Assembly: GCF_020524495.1 (NCBI RefSeq)
Contig: NZ_JAIVLB010000010.1
Coordinates: forward strand, 33,656-97,655
Origin: Bacillus stratosphericus
GTDB taxonomy: Bacteria; Bacillota; Bacilli; Bacillales; Bacillaceae
Length of the DNA: 64,000 nucleotides
Direction of reading: 5' to 3'
Shown: piece by piece, positions 35,488 to 44,792 of the stretch
Position numbering within the stretch: the stretch's first letter is position 1
Layout of the letters: every line of letters begins with the position of its first letter
Made by a program: the position numbers and the translations under genes
The notes under the pieces: model-generated
Databases searched by the model: none
What the model was told of the DNA's origin: nothing
The model's input: only the letters and a program-made list of their open reading frames with translations

Positions 35488-35640
35488 GATGATTTAATTA
35501 TCGGAAGAAAGTTGATTGAATTAGTTGAAGAATTAGCAATAAAAGAAGGGACAAAGGAACTCGCATTAGATACAGCTAACAAAGCCCTCTCTTCAAAATG
35601 GAATGATTTTTCCCTTAACGAGGAAAATCGGATTTCCACC
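35488..35640 (+). pseudogene. GNAT acetyltransferase remnant
   Basis: The frame reads IIGRKLIELVEELAIKEGTK, then ELALDTANKA, the acetyl-CoA-binding loop and following helix of GNAT enzymes. The N-terminal half and the terminal strand are missing. GGAG before it lacks a start codon. Confidence 0.5.
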
Positions 35641-35700
35641 TACCATAAATTGTATTTTTTGGTTTGTGTTATTTGGTTGGGGGAACCCCAAACATAATCA

Positions 35701-35733
35701 AAGCGCTGAAACTAAGAGGCAGTGCTATTTTTT
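35701..35733 (+). terminator. Hairpin with T-run before cyd region
   Basis: AGCGCTG and CAGTGCT pair around an 11-base loop and precede T7. It probably insulates cydA from upstream transcription. Confidence 0.55.
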
Positions 35734-35926
35734 TGTGATTTTTTTCTTTCCGTCACATATTTTTGACAAAGTATTCAAACAACTGACACAACATCACCCA
35801 ATTTTTAGGTAAAAACTACTTTATTTTTGAAGTGCATGGGTGTAAAGTACAGGTATAAATAACTAGCCGAATGAAAATCAAGGGTAAAAGTTCACCGAGT
35901 AAACCATTTTAAAAACGGACTTTTAT

Positions 35927-35944
35927 TTGTGAATAATTGAACAA
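35927..35944. promoter_or_regulatory. Candidate Rex site 1 upstream of cydA
   Basis: TTGTGAATAATTGAACAA resembles the Rex box TTGTGAAATAATTTCACAA: outer TTGTGAA is intact and the right arm is imperfect. Rex repression of cydABCD by NAD(H) state is known in B. subtilis. Confidence 0.55.
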
Positions 35945-35956
35945 TCAGTGGACTTT

Positions 35957-35974
35957 TTGTGAAATTCTGAGCAT
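35957..35974. promoter_or_regulatory. Candidate Rex site 2 upstream of cydA
   Basis: TTGTGAAATTCTGAGCAT has a perfect left arm TTGTGAAAT and a weak right arm. It starts 30 bases after site 1 (same helical face), inside the cydA leader. Confidence 0.45.
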
Positions 35975-36022
35975 GAGGAATTCGAATCATTCGGCATGTG
36001 AAAGTAAGGGAGGATGTAGGCT

Positions 36023-37438
36023 GTGAGTGAGCTATTTTTAGCAAGATTTCAATTTGCCTCAACGACATTATTTCATTTTATTTTTGTTCCTATGTCTATA
36101 GGTTTGGTGTTTATCGTCGCATTGATGCAGACCCTTTATGTGGTGAAGAAAAAAGACATCTATAAAAAGATGGCGAAGTTTTGGGGTCATCTTTTCTTAA
36201 TCAACTTTGCAGTAGGTGTGGTGACAGGGATTTTGCAGGAATTTCAGTTTGGGATGAACTGGTCTGACTATTCAAGGTTTGTTGGTGATGTCTTTGGTGC
36301 ACCGCTTGCCATTGAGGCACTATTAGCCTTTTTCCTTGAATCTACATTTATTGGACTATGGATTTTCGGCTGGGATCGTCTACCGAAGAAAATCCACTTA
36401 TTGTGTATTTGGCTAGTTTCCCTTGGTACAATCTTTTCGGCGTTTTGGATTTTACTCGCCAACTCATTTATGCAGGAGCCAGTCGGATTTGTCATTAAAA
36501 ATGGCCGTGCAGAGATGAATGATTTTGGAGCTCTTGTGACGAATCCGCAGCTCTGGGTTGAGTTCCCGCACGTTCTGTTTGGTGCGCTGGCAACAGGTGC
36601 TTTCTTTATTGCAGGAGTTAGTGCCTATAAAATGATCAAAAAACAAGAAATCACCTTTTTTAAAAAATCATTCCAGATTGCCATGGTACTCGCGCTCATT
36701 TCGGGCTTGGGTGTGGCGTTCTCTGGACATGATCAAGCGAAGCACCTAATGAAATCACAGCCGATGAAGATGGCAGCAAGTGAAGCCCTTTGGCAGGATA
36801 GTGGAGATCCAGCCGCTTGGACACTTTTTGCCAACATTAACACAGATAAAAAAGAAAACTCTGGAGAAATCAATATTCCGTTTGCTTTAAGTTATTTGGC
36901 TTATCAGAAGTTCAGTGGAGATGTTCCAGGCATGCTAACACTTCAAAAAGAATATGAAGCGAAGTTTGGCCCAGGAGACTACATTCCTCCAGTAAAAACG
37001 ACATTCTGGAGCTTTAGAATCATGGTTGGTGCAGGAATGCTCATGATTTTTGCTAGTATGATGGGCTTGTACTTGAGCTTTAGAAAGAAACTTGAATCAA
37101 ACAAATGGTATTTACGCTTTATGGTTTGGATGATTGCGTTCCCGTTTATTGCGAACTCAGCCGGCTGGATCATGACTGAAATCGGGCGTCAGCCGTGGAC
37201 CGTCTTTGGCATGATGACGACCGCTCAATCGATTTCACCGAACGTATCTTATGGCATGCTGTTATTCTCAGTCATTAGCTTTACGACCATTTATCTGATT
37301 CTTGTCATCGTGCTTGCCTACTTATTCATTCGAGAAATTAAAAAAGGGGCACATTCTGAAGAGGATACAGATCAAAAGGATGAAACGGACCTATCTACAG
37401 ATCCATTTGATGGAGGCGCATATCATGGCATATCTTAA
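36023..37438 (+). CDS. cydA: Cytochrome bd ubiquinol oxidase subunit I
   Basis: 471-residue membrane subunit carrying haems b558, b595 and d; it oxidises menaquinol and reduces oxygen under low aeration. Haem ligand His near 18 (STTLFHFIFVP), the GRQPWTVFGMMTT block near 392, and a short Q-loop typical of Firmicutes are visible. GTG start with GGGAGGATG upstream. A leader of more than 100 bases with Rex-like sites precedes it. First of four overlapping genes. Confidence 0.96.
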   Translation: MSELFLARFQFASTTLFHFIFVPMSIGLVFIVALMQTLYVVKKKDIYKKMAKFWGHLFLINFAVGVVTGILQEFQFGMNWSDYSRFVGDVFGAPLAIEALLAFFLESTFIGLWIFGWDRLPKKIHLLCIWLVSLGTIFSAFWILLANSFMQEPVGFVIKNGRAEMNDFGALVTNPQLWVEFPHVLFGALATGAFFIAGVSAYKMIKKQEITFFKKSFQIAMVLALISGLGVAFSGHDQAKHLMKSQPMKMAASEALWQDSGDPAAWTLFANINTDKKENSGEINIPFALSYLAYQKFSGDVPGMLTLQKEYEAKFGPGDYIPPVKTTFWSFRIMVGAGMLMIFASMMGLYLSFRKKLESNKWYLRFMVWMIAFPFIANSAGWIMTEIGRQPWTVFGMMTTAQSISPNVSYGMLLFSVISFTTIYLILVIVLAYLFIREIKKGAHSEEDTDQKDETDLSTDPFDGGAYHGIS

Positions 37439-38441
37439 CGAGATTTGGTTTATTCTTGTCGCATTATTATTTGTTGGTTTTTTCTTCTTAGAAGGATTTG
37501 ATTTTGGTGTAGGGATGTCTATGCAGTTGCTTGGAAAGGATGCGCATGAGCGCCGCATTTTAATCAATACGATTGGTCCTTTTTGGGATGCGAATGAGGT
37601 GTGGCTCCTTACAGCTGGCGGCGCTATATTCGCAGCGTTTCCTCACTGGTATGCCACGATGTTCAGTGGATACTATATTCCATTTGCGGTTCTCCTATTA
37701 GCGCTTATTGGGCGGGGGGTCGCCTTTGAGTTCCGAGGGAAGGTCGAGAAAGCTTCTTGGATCAAAACGTGGGACTGGGTCATATTCTGTGGCAGTCTAC
37801 TTCCGCCGTTTTTGCTCGGTGTGCTATTCACAAGTATTTTACGCGGGATGCCAATTGATCAAAGCATGAATATGTACGCTGGTTTCACAGACTTTGTGAA
37901 TCTTTATTCAGTGATCGGCGGGGTGTTAGTGACAGTTCTTTGCCTCCTGCACGGATTGATTTTTGTCACACTTCGTACAGAGGGAGATTTGAGACAGCGT
38001 GCAAGAAAGCTTGGCCAGCGTATCTTGCTGATCGCACTGCCAGTTCTTGTTCTATTTGTCGGTGTGTCCATCATCGAAACAGACATTTATACAGTCCGCC
38101 CTATCATCACCATTCCTTTAACGGGGCTGATTGTGGTTTGTTATATAGCGGCTCTTGTCTTTATGAGAAAAGAGCGTGATGGCTGGACGTTCTTATTCAC
38201 AGGAGCAGGCATCATGGTGACTGTGACGATGCTTTTCACCGCATTGTTCCCGCGTGTGATGATTAGTTCAATCAACCATGCGTTCGATCTCACCATTCAA
38301 AACGCTGCATCAGGATCTTATTCACTTACGGTCATGACGATTGTCGCCATTTCTTTGCTGCCTTTTGTGCTTGGGTATCAAATTTGGAGCTACTATGTCT
38401 TCCGTAAGCGTGTAAGCGGTAAGGAGCCAATGACTTACTGA
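37425..38441 (+). CDS. cydB: Cytochrome bd oxidase subunit II
   Basis: 338-residue membrane partner of CydA. Family N-terminus LVGFFFLEGFDFGVGMSMQLLG-type sequence and FWDANEVWLLTAGGAIFAAFP near 53 are present. The start is ATG 37425 with TGGAGG upstream, overlapping cydA by 14 bases; the frame opens earlier at 37302 inside cydA. Length equals B. subtilis CydB. Confidence 0.96.
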   Translation: MAYLNEIWFILVALLFVGFFFLEGFDFGVGMSMQLLGKDAHERRILINTIGPFWDANEVWLLTAGGAIFAAFPHWYATMFSGYYIPFAVLLLALIGRGVAFEFRGKVEKASWIKTWDWVIFCGSLLPPFLLGVLFTSILRGMPIDQSMNMYAGFTDFVNLYSVIGGVLVTVLCLLHGLIFVTLRTEGDLRQRARKLGQRILLIALPVLVLFVGVSIIETDIYTVRPIITIPLTGLIVVCYIAALVFMRKERDGWTFLFTGAGIMVTVTMLFTALFPRVMISSINHAFDLTIQNAASGSYSLTVMTIVAISLLPFVLGYQIWSYYVFRKRVSGKEPMTY

Positions 38442-40177
38442 TGGATAAACGCTTGCTTCAATTAAAGGGAATGAGAGGGCTTCTTGCCCTCTTAGGTATT
38501 GTGTCACTCATTCAAGGAGCAAGTATAATTTTCCAAGCACAGTGGCTGGCACATGCCATAACAACGCTGTTTGATGGGAAAAGCCTCGCGCAGGCAACGC
38601 CTTATGTTTTACTGTTTCTTGCTGCCTTTCTTGTGCGGCACGGTCTCACCTTCATTCGGGAGAGAGTCATGTTCACTTATTCTTCCCGAATTGGAGCAGA
38701 CGTACGAAAGCAGCTGTTAGATCAACTCTTTCGTTTAGGTCCAGCCTTCACAAAGAAAAAAGGAACAGGAAAGCTTGTGACATTAGCGATGGAGGGAATT
38801 GCCCAATATCGTCAGTATTTACAGCTGTTTTTGCCGAAAATGGTAAACATGGCCGTAATCCCGGTGATGGTTCTTGTCTATGTTTGGACACTAGATGAAA
38901 CATCTGCCGTCATTTTAATTGTGACGCTGCCGATTTTAATTGTTTTTATGATTTTGTTAGGCCTTGTCGCCCAGCGTAAAGCGGCCAAACAATGGAGATC
39001 GTATGAGAAATTATCCAATCATTTTACTGATTCCCTCCGTGGCCTTGAAACACTTCGCTACTTAGGTATTAGCAAAAAGCACTCTCGCAATATCGCGGAG
39101 GTGTCAAAGCGATATCGAAAGGCGACAATGAGCACACTGAAGGTCGCATTTCTTTCATCGTTTGCTCTCGATTTCTTTTCCATGTTATCGATTGCGACCG
39201 TTGCTGTATTTCTTGGCTTGCGATTAATTGAAGGGGAACTTCTCTTATTGCCGGCTTTGACAGCACTTATGCTGGCTCCGGAATATTTCCTACCAGTACG
39301 TGAAGTGGGAAATGATTATCATGCGACGTTAAATGGAAAAGAAGCGAATGAGGCCATTCAGGTCATTTTAGATGAAAAGGGCTTCCAAGCGCAGGAGACA
39401 CAATCCATGCAGCTGAGCCGGTGGAATGAACAAGATGTGCTCACGCTGCAAGATATCTATGTCCTGCATGATGACCATGCACCGTATTCCATTCAAGATG
39501 TAGACCTGACTGTCAACGGAAAGAAAAAAATTGGAATCATTGGTACCAGTGGTTCAGGAAAATCAACGTTAACAGATGTCCTCGGCGGCTTTGTTGAACC
39601 GTCTTCAGGTCAAATCACGCTAAATGGCCAGAAGCTTGTTCATTTACAGCTGACGGCATGGCAAAAGGAAGTCGTTTATATGCCGCAGCATCCCTATTTA
39701 TTTCACATGACATTAAGGGAAAATATTCGTTTTTATGAGCCAAATGCAACAGATGAAGAAGTCGAAAAAGCTGTGCAGGAGGCGGGCTTATCTCAGCTCG
39801 TAGCGGAGCTGCCAAATGGGCTGGATGAGGTCATTGGAGAACAGGGAAGAGGGCTAAGCGGCGGACAGGCGCAAAGGGTTGCGCTTGCTCGGACTGTGCT
39901 GGGACAGCGGTCGATCATGCTGTTAGATGAACCAACGGCGCATCTCGACATTGAGACAGAGTATGAATTGAAGAAAACGATGCTTCCGCTGTTTGAAGAT
40001 AAACTAGTGTTTTTAGCAACACACAGGCTTCATTGGATGCCGGATATGGATGAAATCATTGTGATGGATCATGGAACCATTGCAGAAATGGGAACACATG
40101 AATCATTAATGCAAAGAAAAGGTGTGTACTATCAATTGGTACAGGAGCAAATGGGGGCGGTCACACATGGTCAGTAA
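38441..40177 (+). CDS. cydC: CydC, ABC exporter half needed for cytochrome bd
   Basis: 578-residue membrane-ATPase fusion. Six helices lie in residues 15-300. The nucleotide-binding domain has Walker A GTSGSGKST near 367, signature GLSGGQAQRVALART near 473, and Walker B IMLLDEPTAHLD near 494. With CydD it exports thiols (cysteine/glutathione type), supporting cytochrome bd assembly. ATG shares one base with the cydB stop (TGATG). Confidence 0.95.
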   Translation: MDKRLLQLKGMRGLLALLGIVSLIQGASIIFQAQWLAHAITTLFDGKSLAQATPYVLLFLAAFLVRHGLTFIRERVMFTYSSRIGADVRKQLLDQLFRLGPAFTKKKGTGKLVTLAMEGIAQYRQYLQLFLPKMVNMAVIPVMVLVYVWTLDETSAVILIVTLPILIVFMILLGLVAQRKAAKQWRSYEKLSNHFTDSLRGLETLRYLGISKKHSRNIAEVSKRYRKATMSTLKVAFLSSFALDFFSMLSIATVAVFLGLRLIEGELLLLPALTALMLAPEYFLPVREVGNDYHATLNGKEANEAIQVILDEKGFQAQETQSMQLSRWNEQDVLTLQDIYVLHDDHAPYSIQDVDLTVNGKKKIGIIGTSGSGKSTLTDVLGGFVEPSSGQITLNGQKLVHLQLTAWQKEVVYMPQHPYLFHMTLRENIRFYEPNATDEEVEKAVQEAGLSQLVAELPNGLDEVIGEQGRGLSGGQAQRVALARTVLGQRSIMLLDEPTAHLDIETEYELKKTMLPLFEDKLVFLATHRLHWMPDMDEIIVMDHGTIAEMGTHESLMQRKGVYYQLVQEQMGAVTHGQ

Positions 40178-41915
40178 AGGCTGGTTTATACCTTATATCA
40201 AGGAGAATCAAAAGCTGTTTGCCTTGGTCCTTTTTTTAGGAGCCATTGCGGTGTTCTCTGCTTCTATGCTCATGTATACATCAGGATTTCTGATTTCAAA
40301 AGCTGCCACAAGACCTGAGAATATTTTATTGATCTATGTCCCAATCGTGGCAGTACGTACCTTTGGTATTTCACGCTCAGCTGCTCGTTATGCAGAAAGG
40401 CTAGCGGGCCATCAGCTCATTTTGACGATGATTGAAAAAATGCGGGTGCGTCTGTATGACATGGCTGAACGAAGTGCCAAACAGACAAAGCTTGGTACAG
40501 GTGAAATGCTCGGACTCTTATCAGAAGATGTGGAGCGATTACAGGATGCCTATTTAAAAACAATCTTTCCATCCATTGGTGCGTTGCTTTTATATGCGGC
40601 ATCGATTGGGGCACTTGGGCTTTTCTCATGGCCTTTTGCTGGATTAATGCTGCTCTATATTGCTCTTCTTGTGTTTATTTTCCCATACGTTACAGTGCTT
40701 GTGAACCGGGTGAGACAAATTCAAATGAAAAAAGACAGAAATGAATTGTACAATCTTTTAACAGATGCGGTCATGGGCGTCAGTGACTGGTTGTTTAGTG
40801 GCAGGCAGAACGATTTTGTTGATGGCTATGAACAGAAAGAAGCGCAGCTGTTAGTACTTGAAGCGACCAAACATCGGTTTATCCATCTACGTCAATTGTT
40901 TGCGCAGTTGATCATTGGAGGGGCAGTCGTGCTCGTGGTGTATTGGAGCGGCTCAGTCGTTCAGTCAGGATCTATATCACACACGCTCATTGCAGCCTTT
41001 GTGCTTGTGCTGTTTCCGTTAACAGAAGCCTTTCTTCCACTGTCAGATGCGGCAGGTGATATTCCTGGTTATCAGCATGCCGTCAGTAGATTAAATCGTT
41101 ATGAAAAGCAGTCGTATGAAGGAGAAACTGAGAGGGAGTCAGTGGATCTGACAACCATTTCTCATGATGAAGCGGTCTGTTTTGATCAAGTAACCTTTGG
41201 ATATGAGGCGGATCAACATGTGCTTCAAAACCTCTCGTTTTCGCTTAAGCAAGGGGAATCACTCGCTCTCTTAGGAAAAAGCGGTGCAGGAAAATCGACC
41301 ATTTTAAAATTGTTAGAAGGGGCAGTCGTCCCAAATCAAGGTGTTGTCAGCATTCAGGGGAAACCGGTGCAACGCATTCAAGAGAACGTGTCCTCCTATG
41401 TGTCTGTGCTCAATCAACAGCCTTATTTATTCGATACGTCTGTTTTAAACAATATTCGCTTAGGCTCTAAAGACGCGACAGAAGAGCAGATCAAAGAAGC
41501 GGCGAGACAGGTACAGCTGCACGATTACATCGAATCTTTGCCAGAAGGCTATCACACAGGTGTACAGGAGACTGGGGTTCGTTTCTCAGGTGGAGAAAGG
41601 CAGCGTCTGGCGTTAGCTCGGATTTTGCTGCAAAACACACCGATTGTTGTATTGGATGAGCCAACTGTCGGACTTGATCCACGGACAGAGCGTGAATTGC
41701 TTGAAACGATATTCCGTGTGTTGAAAGGAAAAACAGTGATTTGGATAACCCATCACCTGACTGGCTGTGAGGCGTGTGATCGAATCATGTTTATTGAAGA
41801 TGGTCACATTGAGATGCAAGGACAGCACAAGGATTTACTGAGAGAAAACCACCGTTATCAAAAGCTGTATGAGATGGATCGTCCGTGTGAATGCCACCGT
41901 AAATGGCCTTGTTGA
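40167..41915 (+). CDS. cydD: CydD, second ABC exporter half
   Basis: 582-residue partner of CydC with the same architecture: membrane domain to about 310, Walker A GKSGAGKST near 374, signature RFSGGERQRLALARI near 474, Walker B IVVLDEPTVGLDP near 495. The start is ATG 40167, 11 bases inside cydC, preceded by GGGGGCGG. Last gene of the cyd operon. Confidence 0.95.
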   Translation: MVSKGWFIPYIKENQKLFALVLFLGAIAVFSASMLMYTSGFLISKAATRPENILLIYVPIVAVRTFGISRSAARYAERLAGHQLILTMIEKMRVRLYDMAERSAKQTKLGTGEMLGLLSEDVERLQDAYLKTIFPSIGALLLYAASIGALGLFSWPFAGLMLLYIALLVFIFPYVTVLVNRVRQIQMKKDRNELYNLLTDAVMGVSDWLFSGRQNDFVDGYEQKEAQLLVLEATKHRFIHLRQLFAQLIIGGAVVLVVYWSGSVVQSGSISHTLIAAFVLVLFPLTEAFLPLSDAAGDIPGYQHAVSRLNRYEKQSYEGETERESVDLTTISHDEAVCFDQVTFGYEADQHVLQNLSFSLKQGESLALLGKSGAGKSTILKLLEGAVVPNQGVVSIQGKPVQRIQENVSSYVSVLNQQPYLFDTSVLNNIRLGSKDATEEQIKEAARQVQLHDYIESLPEGYHTGVQETGVRFSGGERQRLALARILLQNTPIVVLDEPTVGLDPRTERELLETIFRVLKGKTVIWITHHLTGCEACDRIMFIEDGHIEMQGQHKDLLRENHRYQKLYEMDRPCECHRKWPC

Positions 41916-41977
41916 TCATAAATGGGGTCCATCTGTTTTTTATTGATTAAAGGAGCTGAAAAAAGGAGACGAGGTAA

Positions 41978-42000
41978 TCCTGACGTCTCGTCAGGAAAAA
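41978..42000 (+). terminator. cyd operon terminator
   Basis: TCCTGACG and CGTCAGGA form an 8-bp perfect stem with a 3-base loop. The tail is A-rich instead of T-rich, so termination strength is uncertain. Confidence 0.4.
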
Positions 42001-42168
42001 ATCGAAGTCATTAAGGTGCAAAGGCTATCCGCGTGAAGAGAAGTCAAATGCTTTTTTCAGGTACGCCTTTACACAGAATCTCAATTTCATCACATCTACT
42101 GGGACATTTGATCATGTACGATACTCATGAAAAAAGATGGGTTGTATTACACAGCTAATCTCCTCATA
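42001..42168. other. Spacer between cydD and licR, possible decayed ORF
   Basis: Short protein-like stretches (for example AFTQNLNFITSTGTFDHVRY at about 42065-42125) sit between two hairpins with no start codon. It is possibly an old gene fragment; nothing recognisable. Confidence 0.3.
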
Positions 42169-42204
42169 AAAAGGCGGATACACAAAGGTGTATCGCCTTT
42201 TTTT
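42169..42204 (+). terminator. Terminator upstream of licR
   Basis: AAAAAGGCGGATACAC and GTGTATCGCCTTTTTTT pair with one bulge around AAAG. Confidence 0.85.
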
Positions 42205-42407
42205 AATGCCTTCCGCAAAAACAGCTGTGAAAAAGATTCATAGGCCAATAGATATGGTTTGTCGTATAAATAGGGGCGTTTGTCATATAAATGAGTTGGC
42301 AATTTTTATATCTATTCAGTAGAATATGAGTATTGAAGAGAACTGCAAGCGTATACAACTTGTTCATCCAAGGCAGATTCTTCACCTTAAATAAGGAGGT
42401 CGATCTT

Positions 42408-44351
42408 ATGCTGAGTAAAAGACTGACGCACATCTTAAGTCAGCTGATGGCGGCTGAGACTCCTCTCACAAGCGCTGCGCTTTCTGTCAGCTTACAAGTG
42501 ACAAGCCGCACCATTCGTACAGACATCAAGGAATTGAATGACCGTCTTTCCCCTTATCAAGCGGCTGTATCAGCTGTTAGAGGAGCTGGCTATGAGCTCT
42601 TGATCAAAGATGAGAATGCCTTTCGCCGTTTTATGAAAGAGGAGGTGGAACAGGAGAAGCCGCTGGCTGTTCTGCCGGAGGAGCGTGTCCGATTTATTTT
42701 AAAAAGGCTACTTCTCGCAGATCCGTACGTGAAGCTAGAAGACTTACAGGAGCAGCTTTTTATTAGTAAATCAACGATGAGTAATGATATGAAGTGGGTC
42801 AAACGTAAGCTTGAGCCCTTTGATCTTAAGCTAGAATCAAAGCCGAGTAAAGGGTGCCGGATTAAAGGATCTGAGATGAAAATCCGTTATTGTATGTCAG
42901 AATATTTATTCAATGAACGCCGTTCCTATCAAACGATGCTGAATACAGCTGTCACCATTTTGCCAAAGAGTGAGCTAGAATTAATTCAGAAAACCATGAT
43001 TGATTATATCAATGAGGAAAAAATGAATCTATCTGACATATGCATGAATAATTTAATTGTTCATGTCGCCATTGCCTGTAAACGAATTAGGCACGGAAAC
43101 TATGTTTCTGTTCTTCCAGAGGAAATGAACGAAATCCCGCAGGCAAAGGAATACAAGGTAGCAAAAAAAATGGTTGAACGTCTTGAAGGGCTGCTTGATG
43201 TCTCCTTTCCACAAGAGGAGATCGTCTATATGGCCATTCACTTGCTAGGGACTGCCAAAATGGTGCAGTCTTTTTCTTCGAGCGGTCAAAAACAAATTGT
43301 CGATGATGACACAAGCCGACTTGTTCAGCTCATGCTGAAAGCCATTGATCAAAAATTGCAGCTAGATTTAGCTGCTGATGCGGAATTAATGCTTGGCCTC
43401 AGTCTGCACTTAAAGCCAGCCATGAACCGGTGTAAATATGGCATGAACTTACGAAATCCGATGCTCGATGAGATAAAAGCAGGGTATCCACTCGCCTTTG
43501 AAGCAGGGATTATTGCGAGCAGGGTCATTGAAGAAGAGGCAGGTCTGTCCATTCATGAGAAAGAAATCGGATATATGGCGCTCCATTTTGGTGCTGCTTT
43601 AGAGCGTAGAAAAATGGAGATTCCGCCGAAGCGCTGCCTCATTGTCTGTGCATCTGGTGCAGGGAGTGCAAGGCTATTACAGGATCGTTTGCATTCACAA
43701 TTTGGGTCCAAACTGACCATTTTAGGAACAGCAGAGCTTTATTCACTTCCACATGTCTCTTTACATGCCCTGGATTTGATTATTACGACGATCCCTATTC
43801 ATATGGATTTGCCGATCCCGGTCATTCAAGTGAACACCATTTTGGGAGGCGGTGACTTTTTAAAAATTGAAGAAGCCCTGACGAGTGAATCAAGAGTGAC
43901 GTTGGCCTCTCAATATATGAAAAAGGAATTGGTCTTTACAAAACGCGTTTTTCAAACAAAGGAAGAGGTCATGACTTTTCTCACGCAAAAAGTCATCGGT
44001 ATGGGGTTAGCACCAGTAGAGCTCACACAATCTGTGATGGAACGAGAGCAGGCTGCACCAACCTCCTTTGGGCATTATACAGCGATTCCCCACCCTATGA
44101 CCCCGCTGACAGACGAGACGTTCTGGGCAATATGTACATTAGAAAAACCCATCATTTGGGGAGAGAAAAAAGTTCAATTTGTCTGCTTGCTTTGTGTTGA
44201 AAAAGAGAATGCCAAAGATTTGAAAGGAATGTACCGTCTGCTGGGAGAGCTTGTGCATAATGTGAAATTCATTCAGCATCTCATCGCCTGTGATACCTTT
44301 GAAGACATGCTAGATGTGATGTATAAAAAGGCCCCTTCGTACAAGAACTAA
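42408..44351 (+). CDS. licR: LicR, PTS-controlled activator of licBCAH
   Basis: 647-residue multidomain activator. Two N-terminal helix-turn-helix regions (LTHILSQLMAAETPLTSAAL; LEDLQEQLFISKSTMSNDMK) are followed by PRD1 (about 175-275) and PRD2 (about 285-390). An EIIB-like domain has CLIVCASGAGSARLLQ near 410, and an EIIA-like domain has SFGHYTAIPHPM near 565. PTS phosphorylation of its histidines sets activity by substrate and glucose status. The start is ATG 42408 with AAGGAGG 8 bases before; the frame opens at 42333 without a site. Confidence 0.94.
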   Translation: MLSKRLTHILSQLMAAETPLTSAALSVSLQVTSRTIRTDIKELNDRLSPYQAAVSAVRGAGYELLIKDENAFRRFMKEEVEQEKPLAVLPEERVRFILKRLLLADPYVKLEDLQEQLFISKSTMSNDMKWVKRKLEPFDLKLESKPSKGCRIKGSEMKIRYCMSEYLFNERRSYQTMLNTAVTILPKSELELIQKTMIDYINEEKMNLSDICMNNLIVHVAIACKRIRHGNYVSVLPEEMNEIPQAKEYKVAKKMVERLEGLLDVSFPQEEIVYMAIHLLGTAKMVQSFSSSGQKQIVDDDTSRLVQLMLKAIDQKLQLDLAADAELMLGLSLHLKPAMNRCKYGMNLRNPMLDEIKAGYPLAFEAGIIASRVIEEEAGLSIHEKEIGYMALHFGAALERRKMEIPPKRCLIVCASGAGSARLLQDRLHSQFGSKLTILGTAELYSLPHVSLHALDLIITTIPIHMDLPIPVIQVNTILGGGDFLKIEEALTSESRVTLASQYMKKELVFTKRVFQTKEEVMTFLTQKVIGMGLAPVELTQSVMEREQAAPTSFGHYTAIPHPMTPLTDETFWAICTLEKPIIWGEKKVQFVCLLCVEKENAKDLKGMYRLLGELVHNVKFIQHLIACDTFEDMLDVMYKKAPSYKN

Positions 44352-44364
44352 CAGTGTGATATTA

Positions 44365-44392
44365 ACTTTTTCCGCTTCCTTAAGGAAAAAGT
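44365..44392. promoter_or_regulatory. Inverted repeat, candidate LicR site
   Basis: ACTTTTTCC and GGAAAAAGT are exact reverse complements around a 10-base spacer, 80-108 bases before licB. B. subtilis LicR acts at an inverted repeat upstream of the licB -35; a licR terminator is the alternative. Confidence 0.45.
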
Positions 44393-44403
44393 ATGGGTGT
44401 TTA

Positions 44404-44417
44404 TGAAAGCGGTTTCA
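44404..44417. promoter_or_regulatory. cre site of the lic operon
   Basis: TGAAAGCGGTTTCA matches the CcpA consensus TGWAANCGNTNWCA at every position and is nearly palindromic. It lies 56 bases upstream of licB, in the promoter region, as expected for a glucose-repressed operon. Confidence 0.85.
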
Positions 44418-44472
44418 TAATATGATGATTGTGTAAAGAAAAGCTTCACACTTCTAAAAGGGGGGGTTACAC

Positions 44473-44778
44473 ATGGACATCTTATTGGTTTGCGCAGCAG
44501 GTATGTCAACAAGCTTACTTGTCACAAAAATGGAGAAAAGTGCACAAGAACAAGGGAAAGACTATCGTATTTGGGCGGTATCTGGAGATGCTGCAAAAAG
44601 TCATATTGATCAAGCCGATGTGCTTTTATTAGGACCACAGGTTCGATATTTATTGCCACAAATGAAAAAGCTCGGAGCAGAAAAAGGAATACCAGTAGAC
44701 GTCATCAATACGGTGCATTATGGCGTGTGTAATGGCGCCGAAGTTCTAAAATCTGCTGAACAGTTAGTGAACGGATAA
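44473..44778 (+). CDS. licB: Lichenan/cellobiose PTS enzyme IIB
   Basis: 101-residue phosphocarrier of the Lac-type PTS family; the active cysteine is Cys 7 in [14 protein letters not shown]. It passes phosphate from LicA to the incoming oligo-beta-glucoside. First gene of licBCAH, with site AGGGGGGG. Length matches B. subtilis LicB. Confidence 0.95.
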   Translation: MDILLVCAAGMSTSLLVTKMEKSAQEQGKDYRIWAVSGDAAKSHIDQADVLLLGPQVRYLLPQMKKLGAEKGIPVDVINTVHYGVCNGAEVLKSAEQLVNG

Positions 44779-44792
44779 AGGGGGCGGAAGGG

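Noticed and set aside
34541..35500. Search for an FMN (RFN) riboswitch ahead of ribA
   Set aside because: No conserved RFN box words were seen; the region is occupied by a broken VOC gene.
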